DNA of 64,000 bases, from NCBI RefSeq assembly GCF_009763805.1, contig NZ_CP046804.1:2542001-2606000 (forward strand), read 5' to 3'. A program made the position numbers and the translations under genes. Of the stretch, positions 20,370 through 30,824 are shown one piece after another. The notes beneath the pieces are model-generated. The model was not told where the DNA came from, ran no database searches, and was given only the letters and a program-made list of their open reading frames with translations. Origin of the DNA: Vibrio cidicii. GTDB lineage: Bacteria; Pseudomonadota; Gammaproteobacteria; Enterobacterales; Vibrionaceae. Each line of letters begins with the position of its first letter. The first letter of the stretch is position 1.

Positions 20370-20708
20370 ATGGGATATCCACAACTGGACCAGAGCTTAC
20401 CGTCATTCGATGAGATGATGACTCTTGCCGCCGAAAACCCGGCCGCTTTCAATCAGTTTAAGCAGGCAATGTGCAAAGAGATGATTCTCTCCGCCTCTGA
20501 AGCGATGCGCGAGCGCTTGGAGGCACAGCAGAGCCATATTGATCGCGTGATCAGCCGCTGCAAAAACCCCGATCACACCAACGTGGTGTTAATGAATGAA
20601 CTGACGAAACAGATGGTGAAATTCCGCGCTGCACTGGCAAGTGACGGTAAAGAGCCATCGCGCAGTGAAGCGCAAATTATTCCCTTTACTGCGAAAAACT
20701 TCTATTGA
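20370..20708 (+). CDS. DUF3135-type small protein
   Basis: 112-aa soluble protein, rich in charged helices, with LPSFDEMMTLAAENPAAF at residues 10-27, a pattern I recall from the DUF3135 family of Vibrio and related genera. No catalytic motif or membrane segment is visible. A Shine-Dalgarno AGGGAG precedes the ATG. It is followed directly by a terminator, so it is probably a single-gene unit. Function unknown. Confidence 0.75.
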   Translation: MGYPQLDQSLPSFDEMMTLAAENPAAFNQFKQAMCKEMILSASEAMRERLEAQQSHIDRVISRCKNPDHTNVVLMNELTKQMVKFRAALASDGKEPSRSEAQIIPFTAKNFY

Positions 20709-20711
20709 ACT

Positions 20712-20748
20712 GAGGCCCTGAAACGCAAACAGGGCCTCTCACTTTTTA
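20712..20748 (+). terminator. rho-independent terminator
   Basis: Stem gaggccctg / cagggcctc with a 9-nt loop, then CTCACTTTTTATA. It also faces the convergent isomerase gene. Confidence 0.85.
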
Positions 20749-20810
20749 TAAGGCTCGAAACGGATATCGCTTGCAGGCTGTTGTCAGTCACGGTCAATAG
20801 CGGCGGCCGC

Positions 20811-21158
20811 TTAGTTCACCACTTTCTGGAAACACGCTTTGTCCATATCTCGGATATTGACCGTTAAGCTGCGCACATGGCTGGCTTGCTCTTGCAACAC
20901 GGCCATGAGTTGGCGGGAAAGTTCGCGTTTTTGCTCTTCACTGCGCCCAGAAAGCAGATCAAAACTGACATGAATAAAATCCACGCTATCACCCTCTTCC
21001 CCCACCAGCCAATGATGGCAGCGCAGCGTGCGCGATTTCACTGAAGGTTTGTCAAACAAGCCGCAATCCAGCGCGACTTGGTGCAGATCTTCCAGCAATC
21101 CGGGCACATTGATGCGCTCTTCCACCGAATTGGAATATTCTAAAACTAAATGAGGCAT
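20811..21158 (-). CDS. 5-carboxymethyl-2-hydroxymuconate isomerase-family protein
   Basis: 115-aa tautomerase-superfamily protein. The start at 21158 (with AAAGGAAAGG upstream) gives MPHLVLEYS, placing the catalytic Pro directly after Met, as in HpaF/CHMI; the frame could begin 18 codons earlier but would hide that proline. HpaF acts in homoprotocatechuate degradation, but no other hpa gene is nearby, so the true substrate is unclear. Divergent from tpiA. Confidence 0.85.
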   Translation of the reverse strand: MPHLVLEYSNSVEERINVPGLLEDLHQVALDCGLFDKPSVKSRTLRCHHWLVGEEGDSVDFIHVSFDLLSGRSEEQKRELSRQLMAVLQEQASHVRSLTVNIRDMDKACFQKVVN

Positions 21159-21459
21159 GACCTTTCCTTTTATCATTGAGACATGGTTGGCATTTGCCTT
21201 CATAAATAGCAACCAGAAAGGAAAATGCCGAGTGATTGACTATCATTATGCCAGACAGATCACCAATCGATTGCTTTTAACCATTTTATCAGTGGATAAA
21301 GCAGCGCCGACCAGGCGAGAGAAAGCCACAACTAATGACACGAGTCATGATCTGTCCACATTATTCTGTTATATTCCTACGTAGATTTTTTACATAAATG
21401 CGCTTCACCTCGACATAGAGGTGAAACCTTGAACCAATAAAAGATATGGAGATATTCCT
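21159..21459. other. Divergent intergenic region, isomerase-tpiA
   Basis: 301 bp with no gene. It presumably carries both promoters; AT-rich stretches occur near 21350-21400. I see no repeat array, operator or riboswitch. Confidence 0.5.
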
Positions 21460-22230
21460 ATGCGTCGTCCTGTAGTGATGGGTAACTGGAAACTTAACGG
21501 CAGCAAAGCAATGGTAACTGAGCTGCTAACTGGTCTTAACGCTGAACTAGAAGGCGTTGAAGGTGTTGACGTTGCGGTTGCTCCACCAGCACTTTACTTG
21601 GATATGGCTGAGCGTCTGATCGCGCAAGGCGGCAACAAGATCATTCTTGGCGCACAGAACACTGACATCCACAACAGCGGCGCATTCACTGGCGACATGT
21701 CTCCAGCGATGCTGAAAGATTTCGGTGCAACGCACATCATCATCGGCCACTCTGAGCGTCGTGAATACCACAACGAATCAGACGAATTCGTCGCGCAGAA
21801 ATTTGCCTTCCTGAAAGAGAACGGCCTGAAACCTGTGTTCTGTATCGGTGAAACTGAAGCGCAAAACGAAGCGGGCGAAACTGAAGCGGTTTGTGCACGT
21901 CAAATCAACGCAGTGATCGACGCGTACGGTGTTGAAGCTCTAAACGACGCGATCATCGCTTACGAACCAATCTGGGCTATCGGCACAGGTAAAGCAGCAA
22001 CTGCTGATGACGCACAGCGCATCCACGCCTCTATCCGCGCCCTGATCGCAGAGAAAGACGCAGCAGTCGCTGAGCAAGTGATCATCCAGTACGGCGGCTC
22101 TGTAAAACCAGAAAACGCAGAAGCGTACTTTGCACAGCCAGACATCGATGGTGCTCTTGTTGGTGGCGCATCTCTAGATGCGAAGAGCTTCGCAGCGATC
22201 GCGAAAGCAGCAGCGAAAATGAAAGCGTAA
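21460..22230 (+). CDS. tpiA: Triosephosphate isomerase
   Basis: 256-aa TIM barrel that interconverts dihydroxyacetone phosphate and glyceraldehyde 3-phosphate. All catalytic elements are present: Lys in GNWKLNG (residues 8-14), His in [11 protein letters not shown] (about 95) and Glu in [11 protein letters not shown] (about 168). The phosphate loop is YGGSVKPEN. Codon use is strongly biased, as in highly expressed genes. Ends at a strong bidirectional terminator. Confidence 0.98.
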   Translation: MRRPVVMGNWKLNGSKAMVTELLTGLNAELEGVEGVDVAVAPPALYLDMAERLIAQGGNKIILGAQNTDIHNSGAFTGDMSPAMLKDFGATHIIIGHSERREYHNESDEFVAQKFAFLKENGLKPVFCIGETEAQNEAGETEAVCARQINAVIDAYGVEALNDAIIAYEPIWAIGTGKAATADDAQRIHASIRALIAEKDAAVAEQVIIQYGGSVKPENAEAYFAQPDIDGALVGGASLDAKSFAAIAKAAAKMKA

Positions 22231-22273
22231 TTTCAAACGCGCTCACTTCAATCCTAGATTGAACACGCAGATG

Positions 22274-22304
22274 AAAAACCGACGTCACGCACGTCGGTTT
22301 TTTT
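22274..22304. terminator. Bidirectional rho-independent terminator
   Basis: aaaaaccgacgt, loop cacgc, acgtcggttttttt. It serves tpiA and the convergent ugd. Confidence 0.92.
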
Positions 22305-22333
22305 GTTGTCTATCATCGAAAAGAGCACTGAGG

Positions 22334-23501
22334 CTAATCTTGGCCAAACAGATCACGCGTATAAACTTTGTGCGCCACATCGCTGAGCTCTTCCACCATC
22401 CGATTCGAGACAATAACCTCCGCCTTCGCTTTGAACTGCGCTAAGTCACGCATTACGGGCGAGTTAAAAAAACGCGCTTCCTCCAGCACAGGCTCATACA
22501 CTACCACCTCTATGCCGCGCGCTTTGAGTCGCTTCATGATCCCCTGCACCGAAGAAAAACGGAAATTGTCGGAGTTGGCTTTCATGATCAAGCGGTAAAT
22601 GCCCACCACTTGCGGATGACGCTTTAAAATCGACTCGGCGATAAAGTCTTTACGGGTTTCGATTGGCCGAAACAATCGCTTTGATCAGGCAGTTGGGGAC
22701 ATCACGATAGTTGGCCAACAACTGTTTAGTATCCTTGGGGAGACAATAGCCGCCGTAGCCAAAGGAAGGGTTGTTATAGTGATCACCAATGCGTGGATCA
22801 AGCCCCACACCTTGGATGATTTGCCGGCTATCTAAACCATGTACTTCGGCGTAAGAATCCAGCTCATTGAAATAGGCCACCCGCATGGCCAGGTAGGTGT
22901 TGGAAAATAGCTTAACCGCCTCGGCTTCGGTGGCGTTTATCAGCAGTACTGGAACATCATTTTTTTCCGCAGCTTGCGCAAACAGATCCGCGACCCATCT
23001 TGCTCTCTCACTTTGCTCGCCAATAATAATGCGCGATGGGTAAAGGTTATCGTACAAAGCGCGCCCTTCTCGTAAAAACTCCGGGGCAAACAGAACGTTT
23101 TGGCCCGATTCAACACGGCGCACACGCTCAGTAAACCCGACCGGCACGGTTGAGCGCACTACCACCAGCGCTTGTGGCCGATAGCGATGCACCTCGTCAA
23201 TCACCGACTCTACCGAAGAGGTGTCAAAGCCATTAGTACGCGGATCATAGTCGGTCGGCGTGGCGACAATCACCAGCTCGGCGTTTTGATAGGCGCTTGG
23301 TGCATCCACCGTCGCGGTAAGGTTGAGTAAGCCAGAAGCCATAAAACGTTGAATGTCTTGATCAACAATCGGACATTGTCGCGCGTTAATTTGCGCTACC
23401 CGCTGCGAATTTAAGTCCAACACCGTGACATGGTGGTACTGTGCTAACAGCGCGGCATTGGCCAGCCCAACATAGCCAGCCCCAACGACGGTGATCTGCA
23501 T
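22334..23501 (-). CDS. ugd: UDP-glucose 6-dehydrogenase (frameshifted)
   Basis: Oxidises UDP-glucose to UDP-glucuronate for capsule and LPS. The NAD-binding [16 protein letters not shown] is at residues 7-22, and the catalytic cysteine is in [15 protein letters not shown] (near 260). The frame breaks after [13 protein letters not shown] at 22656-22660 has one T too many. Deleting it reads [18 protein letters not shown] and gives 388 aa, the size of E. coli Ugd. Divergent from galE. Confidence 0.93.
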
Positions 23502-23712
23502 ACGACACTCCGCTTTGCCTGAATGAGATTTTGTCCTAGCTCGTTTTTACCTAAGCTTGGCTTATCTCAACAAGTGAATGTGACACAGGGAAGACGAAGG
23601 CATGATCGATTCAAGACGATGTCGTCAGCGGTAGGGAGATCGCTTTTTGTGGCAAGTTTGCGTAAACTAACGCCGTCATTTTGGCTAAAATTTAATACAT
23701 CAGAGGAACAGC

Positions 23713-24723
23713 ATGAATATTCTTGTCACCGGAGGCAGTGGCTATATCGGCAGCCACACCTGTATTCAGATGATCGAAGCAGGCATGACGCCGATTATTC
23801 TCGACAATTTGTACAACAGTAAACTTTTGGTGCTGGATCGTATTCAGCAAGTCACGGGCGTGCGGCCGACCTTTTATCAAGGCGATATCCGCGATAGCGC
23901 TATCTTACAAACCATCTTTACTGAACATCACATTGATGGCGTGATCCACTTTGCTGGCCTGAAAGCCGTTGGCGAATCGGTGGAAAAACCGCTGATGTAT
24001 TATGATAACAACGTTTCTGGCACCTTGAATCTCGTGCGCGAAATGGACAAAGCGGGGGTCAAAAGTCTGATCTTTAGTTCATCGGCCACGGTGTACGGTG
24101 ACCCTGCCTCAGTGCCTATTCGCGAAGATTTCCCGACCTCGGCCACCAACCCTTACGGGCGCAGTAAGCTGATGGTAGAAGAGTGTTTGCGCGACTTTCA
24201 CCACGCCAACCCAGAGTGGAGCATCACCTTGCTGCGCTACTTTAACCCTGTTGGCGCGCATCAATCTGGCTTGCTTGGCGAAGATCCGCAAGGCATTCCC
24301 AACAACCTGTTGCCTTTTGTCGCCCAAGTGGCGGTTGGCCGACGTGAAAAATTGGGCGTATTTGGCAACGATTACCCAACACCCGACGGCACTGGCGTGC
24401 GCGATTACATTCACGTGGTTGACTTAGCCGATGGCCATCTTGCGGCGCTGAATAAAGTGGGCCAACAAGCAGGCTTGCACATTTTTAACCTAGGCACAGG
24501 CCAAGGCAACAGCGTATTGGAAATGGTCGCCGCCTTTGAAAAAGCGGCCGAGCGCCCAATCGCCTATGAAATCAAACCACGCCGCGCTGGCGACATCGCA
24601 GAGTGCTGGGCAGACCCATCCTACGCCGCCGAAGTGCTCGGCTGGAAAGCAACGCGCTCGTTGGAGACCATGGTCGCTGATACGTGGCGCTGGCAGTCCA
24701 ACAACCCGAATGGGTATGAGTGA
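23713..24723 (+). CDS. galE: UDP-glucose 4-epimerase
   Basis: 336-aa short-chain dehydrogenase-type epimerase for UDP-glucose and UDP-galactose. NAD motif GGSGYIGSHTC at 7-17, SSSATVYG around the catalytic Ser near 124, and the YxxxK motif NPYGRSKLMVE near 149. Length as in E. coli (338). It supplies UDP-Gal for surface glycans. Array A5 starts at the stop codon. Confidence 0.96.
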   Translation: MNILVTGGSGYIGSHTCIQMIEAGMTPIILDNLYNSKLLVLDRIQQVTGVRPTFYQGDIRDSAILQTIFTEHHIDGVIHFAGLKAVGESVEKPLMYYDNNVSGTLNLVREMDKAGVKSLIFSSSATVYGDPASVPIREDFPTSATNPYGRSKLMVEECLRDFHHANPEWSITLLRYFNPVGAHQSGLLGEDPQGIPNNLLPFVAQVAVGRREKLGVFGNDYPTPDGTGVRDYIHVVDLADGHLAALNKVGQQAGLHIFNLGTGQGNSVLEMVAAFEKAAERPIAYEIKPRRAGDIAECWADPSYAAEVLGWKATRSLETMVADTWRWQSNNPNGYE

Positions 24724-25124
24724 GGAAGAACAAGAGCGGTACTGGGGAAGAGCAGGTCCTAGGACCTAGGGAAGAGCAAGAGCGGAAAAGCAAGAGCTGA
24801 AGAGAAGGTTCTGGGGTCCTAGGCCCTTGGTCCTTGGAAAAGAAAAAGCAGGTAAAGCAGGAAACGAGTTTTCTAGAAGCTAGGTTACGAGGGAAAGCAA
24901 AGCGGAAGAGAAGGACCGCTCTTCCTGCTCTTCCCTAGAACCTAGCGACCTAGGAACCAGGGCCGCTTTTCCCCGCTTTTCGCCCTTTCTCGCCTAGGAA
25001 CCAGGGCCGCTCTTGCTCTGCCCAGAACCGCTTTTCAGGTCCACAGGACCGCTCTTACCCGCTCTTCCTGCTCTTCCCTAGAACCTAGCGAGCTTCTCTT
25101 CCCTTCTTTTTCCTTCTCTTCCCC
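24724..25124. repeat. CTAG-rich degenerate repeat array A5 (between convergent galE and pRiA4b-domain gene)
   Basis: Full-form array: left arm GGAAGAGCAGGTCCTAGGACC, core GGAAACGAGTTTTCTAGAAG then CTAGGTTACGAGGG, right arm CCTAGCGACCTAGGAACCAG and two copies of CAGGGCCGCT. Core shared almost unchanged with A6, A9, A10 and A11. Confidence 0.92.
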
Positions 25125-27231
25125 CTAAAGACCCAGCAATTCATTAACCTCATTTTTATCAAAGGCTTTGGCGTCCCAGCCGTCTTCCATGCCGTACCAC
25201 TCCAGTTGCTCTTGTTCTTCTTGGCTGGGCTGCGCTTTGGCGGCTGCCTCTAATAATGCGTTGTATCCCCAAATGCCGCCGCAATCTTCTGGTGGGCATG
25301 CGCCGTTTCCGGCGGTAACTTTGGGTTGCCAGCAGTCGCGCTTGTTGATTTTCTCTAACACAACGGTGTGTTGCCAATGATCACCGAAATCATAGACATA
25401 GCCCATGCTATCCCCTTCATTGCGCAGCACGGCCATCAGCGGAAGGTCATCGGCAGGCAACGGACTCTCGGGCGAGTTGTCGATATTGCCCAGTTGAGTG
25501 AGAAAGGTATAACCGTGGTAGTTATCCCACCCCATCACATCTTGCAGCAGGTTATGTAGCGAGTGCATGTCGATGCTGCTCGATACCGTAAAACGGCGCC
25601 ACACTTTTGGTTTGCTCTCCATCAACTGCACTTTGAGTACATAGCCGGTAGGCTCCGCAAGTTCACTGAAGATCTTATCCAGTTGCTGATCTTGCTGGCT
25701 CTCATGCAAGCTCTCTTCCGCCAACCAATCAAACAGCGGGAAGGTTTTTCGACCTAATCCACCCTCTTGGAGCAAAAACGCACAGGCGAGATAGCTGTTG
25801 GCCGGGGCTATCAACAAATTTGGCGGCAGCAGAGAAAAATGCGCCAGTAAAGCGGCATGAGAGAGCGCTTCGATATAGCGCTGTGGCTGCGCCAAATAGC
25901 AGTGGTCTCGCACTTGGCGCGCTTTAATCAAGGTTGGGTCAATGTCGTGCACTAGCCAAGTTTTGAGCATCGGTGTATTGAGCAACATTTTGCTCACTTT
26001 GCGTTCATTGTCTCGCCAATCCGGCTCTTGTGTTTCAAAGTGACAGATTTCAGCGATGTGATCGATGTTAAACGCCTGCGGCTCACTCCACGCGTTGGGT
26101 AGCAAAGCCAGAATCTGCAGGGTATCGACCGACATACGCTCCGGGCTGGCTTGCTGCTCGTGCAACGCCCAAGGGAATAGATGACGCAGCAAGAGCGGAT
26201 CACACGGGATGGCCCCCACTTCACCTTTTATTGTCTCGACCATGTGTTGAAAATGGTGACGATCAATATTAGGGCTAAAGTAGCTATCGACTAAGCCGTA
26301 GCCAAGCCGAAATACCCCGCCTACTTGGTGGAAATGTTTGCCATCGGCATCTTTCACCAGCGCAAGAAAGAGCGTGGAGTGCTGACCATCCGCAAAGGCG
26401 GCATACAGCTCCACCACTTGGCTCGGCTTGCTTTGTTTGGCATGTTGCATCGCAAGGCGGTTCCATTTGGGCAAATGGGCCTTAACCTTTTCATCAGCAA
26501 AACGCTGCACCAACAGCAGGTAGTTACGATTGGTTAAAAACTTCCACTGCTTCTCGGCAACGTCATTCAACAGTTTCTGCTGCAACGCTGGCAATCTCTG
26601 ACTCTTTGTGCAAGCTGAGCAGCAACAGCGCGTCCACAATCCACTTCTGCTTGAGAAAGCAGGACAGTAAGATTTCCACCCCTTCAACGGGGTACACCGC
26701 CAACTCATCGCTGATCATTTGGCAAAACGCAAAGCCACTGTCAATCCCTTGCTGAGTGATCTGCTTGGCCATCTTGTCCAGCATTTTCTGAGGGTCTACA
26801 GGTAGGCTTGGTACATTCGTTGGCTGATCTTGCACTTGCAGCTCGGCAAGGGCGTCGATCACAGCAGGGGCAATCGGCAATTGATGTGACTTAAGCACTT
26901 TGACCATGCTGTAAGCCATCTGCAGATTAATCTCCCCGCCTTCAAGCAGATCAAGCAAACAACTGTTGAGGATGGGTAGCATCTCCTGCGCGTCGCCATT
27001 ACGCAGTTGGATACGCAATTCGTTGGCCATAAAGTCGAAGTAAGGCAGGAAGGTATCGCTATACGCTTCGGCCGCTTCATCCGGCATGGTCATACCAAAC
27101 GGCAAAGCAAACAATAAGGTGGTAGGCTCTGCAAGGTAAGCCAGTTCATCGCGTGTCAGTTGCTCAAAGGTTTTTTGCTCAGCCACCATACCTAAGAGTT
27201 TCTGTAGCGGCTGGGGGAAATGATTTTTCAT
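25125..27231 (-). CDS. pRiA4b ORF-3-like domain protein (frameshifted)
   Basis: The C-terminal 180 residues match the plasmid pRiA4b ORF-3-like domain: YVLKVQLMESKPKVWRRFTV, then LHNLLQDVMGWDNYHGYTF, YVYDFGDHWQHTVVLE and a conserved CPPEDCGG-IWGY end. The N-terminal 500 residues are mostly helical and unrecognised. The frame breaks at GTTTC, 26573-26577; deleting one T joins IASVAAE to LLNDVAEKQWKFL and makes a 701-aa protein. No signal peptide or membrane segment. Function unknown. Convergent with galE and flanked by arrays on both sides. Confidence 0.8.
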
Positions 27232-27304
27232 GCAAATTCAAATGTAAAAAGTGATGGCAAACAGTGTATGCAGTTTCGCCTCTCACGGCTATCCCTTGGG
27301 GAAA

Positions 27305-27785
27305 AAATGGGAGGAAGGGCAAGGAAGAGCGGAAGAGAAGGTCCTAGGAAAAACAGGTCCTAGTTCCTAGGGAAGAGCAGGGACTAGGAAGAGCAAGGGC
27401 GGAAGAGAAGGTCCTGGGGGTCTGGGTCCTGGGGAAAGAAAAAGCAAGTAAAGCAGGAAACGAGTTTTCTAGAAGCTAGATTACTAGGAAAAGAAGGTTC
27501 TGGGTCCTGGGTCCTATGGTCCTGGGAAAGTCAAAAGCGGAAAAGCAGGGGCGAGTTTGCTAGGGGCTAGACTACTAGGGACTAGATTGCTAGGAAGAGC
27601 AAGTGCGGAAGATCGGAAAAATGGTCTCACTCTTCCTGCTCTTCCTGCTCTTCCTGCTCTTCCCTAGAACCTAGCGACCTAGCGACCTAGGAACCAGGGC
27701 CGCTCTTCCTAGAACCTAGAAACCTGCTCTTTTCTCGAAACCTTCTTTTCCTAGCAACTTTTTTCCCCTAGCAACCTGCCCTTCC
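27305..27785. repeat. CTAG-rich degenerate repeat array A6
   Basis: Full-form array with the same core as A5 (GGAAACGAGTTTTCTAGAAG then CTAGATTACTAGG). The right arm carries three tandem CTTCCTGCT 9-mers. It fills the gap between the rjg-like gene's stop and the start of the upstream-facing gene. Confidence 0.92.
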
Positions 27786-29117
27786 CTACAACCTCACAAC
27801 CCCAGTGTAACCCGTGGCATTCAATGCTTGAGCAAAGGCTTGCTTGCTACTTGGTTCACCGTGGATGAGATGAATTTCTTGCGGTGCTTGGCCAATGCCA
27901 TGGATAAACGCCAGCAACTGAGATTGATCCGCATGGGCAGAGTAGCCCGACATCACGTGGATACTGGCTTTTACTTCGACTTCCTCGCCATCGATACAGA
28001 GGTTTTGTTCACCTTGAGCGATGCTACGCCCAAGCGTTCCCTCGGCCTGATAGCCTGCCAAAATCACATCGGTGCGTTCATCGCTCAGCAGCGCTTTCAA
28101 ATAGTCGACAATTCGTCCGCCCTGACACATTCCCGAAGCGGCCACCACAATCGCCGCGTCCCCGGTTGACACCAAACGGTTGACTAACGCTTGATGAGTG
28201 CGGTAATCGCTAATCTGAATACATTGATCAAACGCCAGTGGATGGCGATGCATCTCCAAACGCTGCTTGGCTTCCTCCCCCCATAAGGTTTTAAAGCGCC
28301 GATAAGATTGCGTCACTTGCTGGGCCATCGGCGAGTCTAGAATAATGGGCAAATCAGCAGCAATTTTATGCTCATAGATCAGGCGCTCAAGGTCAAACAG
28401 CAGCTCTTGGGTACGGCCAACACTAAAAGCAGGGATTAAAATGGTGCCACCATCGGCTAAAGAGCGTTGAATGATTTTGCGCAGCGTTTCCGCTCGGCCT
28501 GCGACATCATCATGGTTGCGGTTGCCATAGGTGCTCTCTATTAGCAGATAATCGGCCCGCTCTGGTGGTTGCGGATCGGGCAACAGCGGCGTATTACTCG
28601 GGCCTAAATCGCCAGAAAACACCACCACTTCACCACTGGCTAAGCGAATTTCAACGTAGGCCGAACCTAAAATATGCCCAGCGGGTTGAAAGCGCAGCTC
28701 AAGCAAAGCTTCCGTGTTGCTCAGAGCGGAAAGTGTAAGCCACTCACCGTAGCCCAATGGACGCAAACGCTGTTTAACGGCGTGTAAAATTTGCTGTATT
28801 TGTTGGCGATTAAGGCCCAACTGTAACTTAAGGCCATCTTCTAACATCAGTGGGATCAGCTCTGCACTGGCGGGGGTAGCGTAGATTGGCCCGCGAAAGC
28901 CAGCGGCAAGTAGCCACGGAATGCGACCGATGTGATCGATATGCGCATGAGTGACAATCAGCGCATCAATATGCTCAACGGAGAAATTTAATTCAGCCTG
29001 CGCCGACTCTTTGCCCTGAAACAGGCCACAATCGATTAATAGCGCCATGCCATCTGCGCGCAGCTCATGACAAGAGCCAGTAACGGTATCTTTACCACCA
29101 TGATGAAGTATTTGCAT
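27786..29117 (-). CDS. rjg: Metallo-beta-lactamase-fold RNA/DNA-processing enzyme (Rjg-like, beta-CASP)
   Basis: 443-aa nuclease of the MBL/beta-CASP type. The zinc motif THAHIDHIGRIP (HxHxDH) is near residue 58, PAGHILGSAY supplies the next ligand, and FSGDLG the bridging Asp. The beta-CASP section has IPAFSVGRTQELL, and the RMMBL-like tail has SGYSAHADQ. Start chosen at ATG 29117 with AAAGGAA directly upstream; a TTG adds 7 codons. In V. cholerae a protein of this kind, Rjg, marks the right junction of the O-antigen/capsule region, which fits its place here. Symbol is by analogy. Confidence 0.82.
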   Translation of the reverse strand: MQILHHGGKDTVTGSCHELRADGMALLIDCGLFQGKESAQAELNFSVEHIDALIVTHAHIDHIGRIPWLLAAGFRGPIYATPASAELIPLMLEDGLKLQLGLNRQQIQQILHAVKQRLRPLGYGEWLTLSALSNTEALLELRFQPAGHILGSAYVEIRLASGEVVVFSGDLGPSNTPLLPDPQPPERADYLLIESTYGNRNHDDVAGRAETLRKIIQRSLADGGTILIPAFSVGRTQELLFDLERLIYEHKIAADLPIILDSPMAQQVTQSYRRFKTLWGEEAKQRLEMHRHPLAFDQCIQISDYRTHQALVNRLVSTGDAAIVVAASGMCQGGRIVDYLKALLSDERTDVILAGYQAEGTLGRSIAQGEQNLCIDGEEVEVKASIHVMSGYSAHADQSQLLAFIHGIGQAPQEIHLIHGEPSSKQAFAQALNATGYTGVVRL

Positions 29118-29197
29118 TTCCTTTGCCTTAGTCACCAATAAGATAGGAAAACGCTAGCATATTCGCTTTTACTTGAGCGCAAATTGTTGGAAATTTT

Positions 29198-29571
29198 CGA
29201 GGAAGGGCAGAAAAGCAGGAGCGAGGTTGCTAGGGGCTAGATTGCGAGGAAGAGCAAGGGCGGAAGAAATGGTCCTGTGGTCCTGTGGTCCTGTGGTCCT
29301 GTGGTCCTGTGGTCCTGTGGTCCTGTGGAAAAGCTAAGAGCGGCACTGAGGAAAGCAAGGCCCTTGGTCCTAGTAAAAGAAAAAGCGGAAAGCAGGAGCG
29401 AGATTGATAGGGACTAGATTGCTAGGAAGAGCAGGAGCAAACCTAAAAAACTAGCGCCCTGCTCTTCAGGGCCATAGGGCCACAGGACCGCTCTTAACCG
29501 CTCTTCCTAGTCCCTAAAAACCTAGCACCTAGCACCTAGTACCTAGTACCTAGCCCCTAGCGACCTATTTC
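29198..29571. repeat. CTAG-rich degenerate repeat array A7 (rjg-galU)
   Basis: Left arm contains seven perfect tandem copies of the 8-mer TCCTGTGG (about 29273-29328), the cleanest tandem run in the window. The right arm ends in CCTAGCACCTAGCACCTAG and CCTAGTA heptamers abutting the galU stop. Confidence 0.92.
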
Positions 29572-30393
29572 CTACCTATACAAATTCTCGTAACAGTAGT
29601 TGGTGGCTTCGATGTAGCCTTCTACGCTGCCGCAATCGAAACGTTGGCCTTTGAATTTATAGGCTAGCACGCAGCCGTTTTGCGCTTGTTTAAGTAGCGC
29701 ATCGGTAATTTGGATTTCACCGCCTTTGCCGGGCTCGGTTTGCTCGATGAGCTCAAAAATATCGGGGGTGAGGATATAGCGACCAATAATCGCGAGATTG
29801 CTTGGCGCGGTGCCGGGTTCTGGTTTTTCAACCATGTTGTCGACACGGAAAATGTCATCTTTGATCATTTCACCAGAAATAACGCCATACTTATGAGTTT
29901 CATCTTCTGGGACTTCTTGCACCGCCACAATCGAGCAGCGGAACTGGTTAAACAGCGCCACCATTTGCGAAAGCACGCCTTGCTGTTGGTTTACGCACAG
30001 GTCGTCTGCCAGTACAACCGCAAATGGGTTATCTCCCACCAGCTCTCGCCCGGTTAAAATCGCATGGCCCAAGCCTTTCATCTCGCTTTGGCGGATATAA
30101 GTGTAACTGGCTGAGTCAATCAGTTTACGGATATCACCCAGCAGCGCCTCTTTGCTGGTGCCACTGATTTGGTGCTCCAGCTCGTAGTTTTTATCAAAGT
30201 GATCCATCAGCGCATGTTTGCCACGGCCAGTGACAATACACATGGAGTCCATACCGGCTTCAATTGCCTCTTCAACGCCATACTCGATCAACGGCTTGTT
30301 GACCACTGGCATCATCTCTTTCGGCATCGATTTTGTGGCTGGGAGAAAACGGGTGCCGTAACCTGCGGCGGGGAATAAACATTTTTTAATCAT
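29572..30393 (-). CDS. galU: UTP-glucose-1-phosphate uridylyltransferase
   Basis: 273-aa nucleotidyltransferase that makes UDP-glucose. The signature FPAAGYGTRFLPATKSMPKEM lies at residues 7-27, with VLADDLC near 127 and VEKP near 189. It feeds Ugd and GalE. Slightly shorter than E. coli GalU (302). The stop abuts array A7; the 5' end faces array A8 and wecA. Confidence 0.95.
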   Translation of the reverse strand: MIKKCLFPAAGYGTRFLPATKSMPKEMMPVVNKPLIEYGVEEAIEAGMDSMCIVTGRGKHALMDHFDKNYELEHQISGTSKEALLGDIRKLIDSASYTYIRQSEMKGLGHAILTGRELVGDNPFAVVLADDLCVNQQQGVLSQMVALFNQFRCSIVAVQEVPEDETHKYGVISGEMIKDDIFRVDNMVEKPEPGTAPSNLAIIGRYILTPDIFELIEQTEPGKGGEIQITDALLKQAQNGCVLAYKFKGQRFDCGSVEGYIEATNYCYENLYR

Positions 30394-30423
30394 TATTACT
30401 AACCAACTGCGTTAAAAGAAAAT

Positions 30424-30690
30424 TTAGGCTCTAGATATTTGCTTCAAGGGCACTAGGTTACGAGGATGAATAAAAAAAGCAAGAATAGACGCCCATCCCC
30501 CCCCTTGGCAACAATTCCCGCCCAGGAACTAGGACCGCTCTTGCTCTTTCCAGGACCGCTTTTCGAGGACCGTAGGGCCACAGGACCGCTCTTCCTAGTC
30601 ACTAGAAACCTAGCACCTAGCACCTAGCACCTAGCACCTAGCACCTAGCAACCTATTTTTCCTAACAACCTTCTTTCGCCTTTCTCACCT
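30424..30690. repeat. CTAG-rich degenerate repeat array A8 (divergent galU/wecA gap)
   Basis: A left-arm remnant (CACTAGGTTACGAGG) and a right arm with CCCAGGAACTAGGACCGCTC, GGGCCACAGGACCGCTC and six perfect tandem CCTAGCA heptamers at 30609-30650. One of only two arrays between divergent starts. The following 130 bp hold the presumed wecA promoter. Confidence 0.9.
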
Positions 30691-30824
30691 TTGATACAAA
30701 GATAAAAATTGCTGGCTGACTTTGAACGAGCAATAAATAAACAATGTGATACAGTTTGCGTTGGATCATAAATGCGCTAAAATTGTTCGCATACTAATTT
30801 AATAATTCACCTGTTGGCTTAATC

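Noticed and set aside
30394..30824. A second ops element or RfaH site upstream of wecA
   Set aside because: No GGCGGTAG was found there on either strand.
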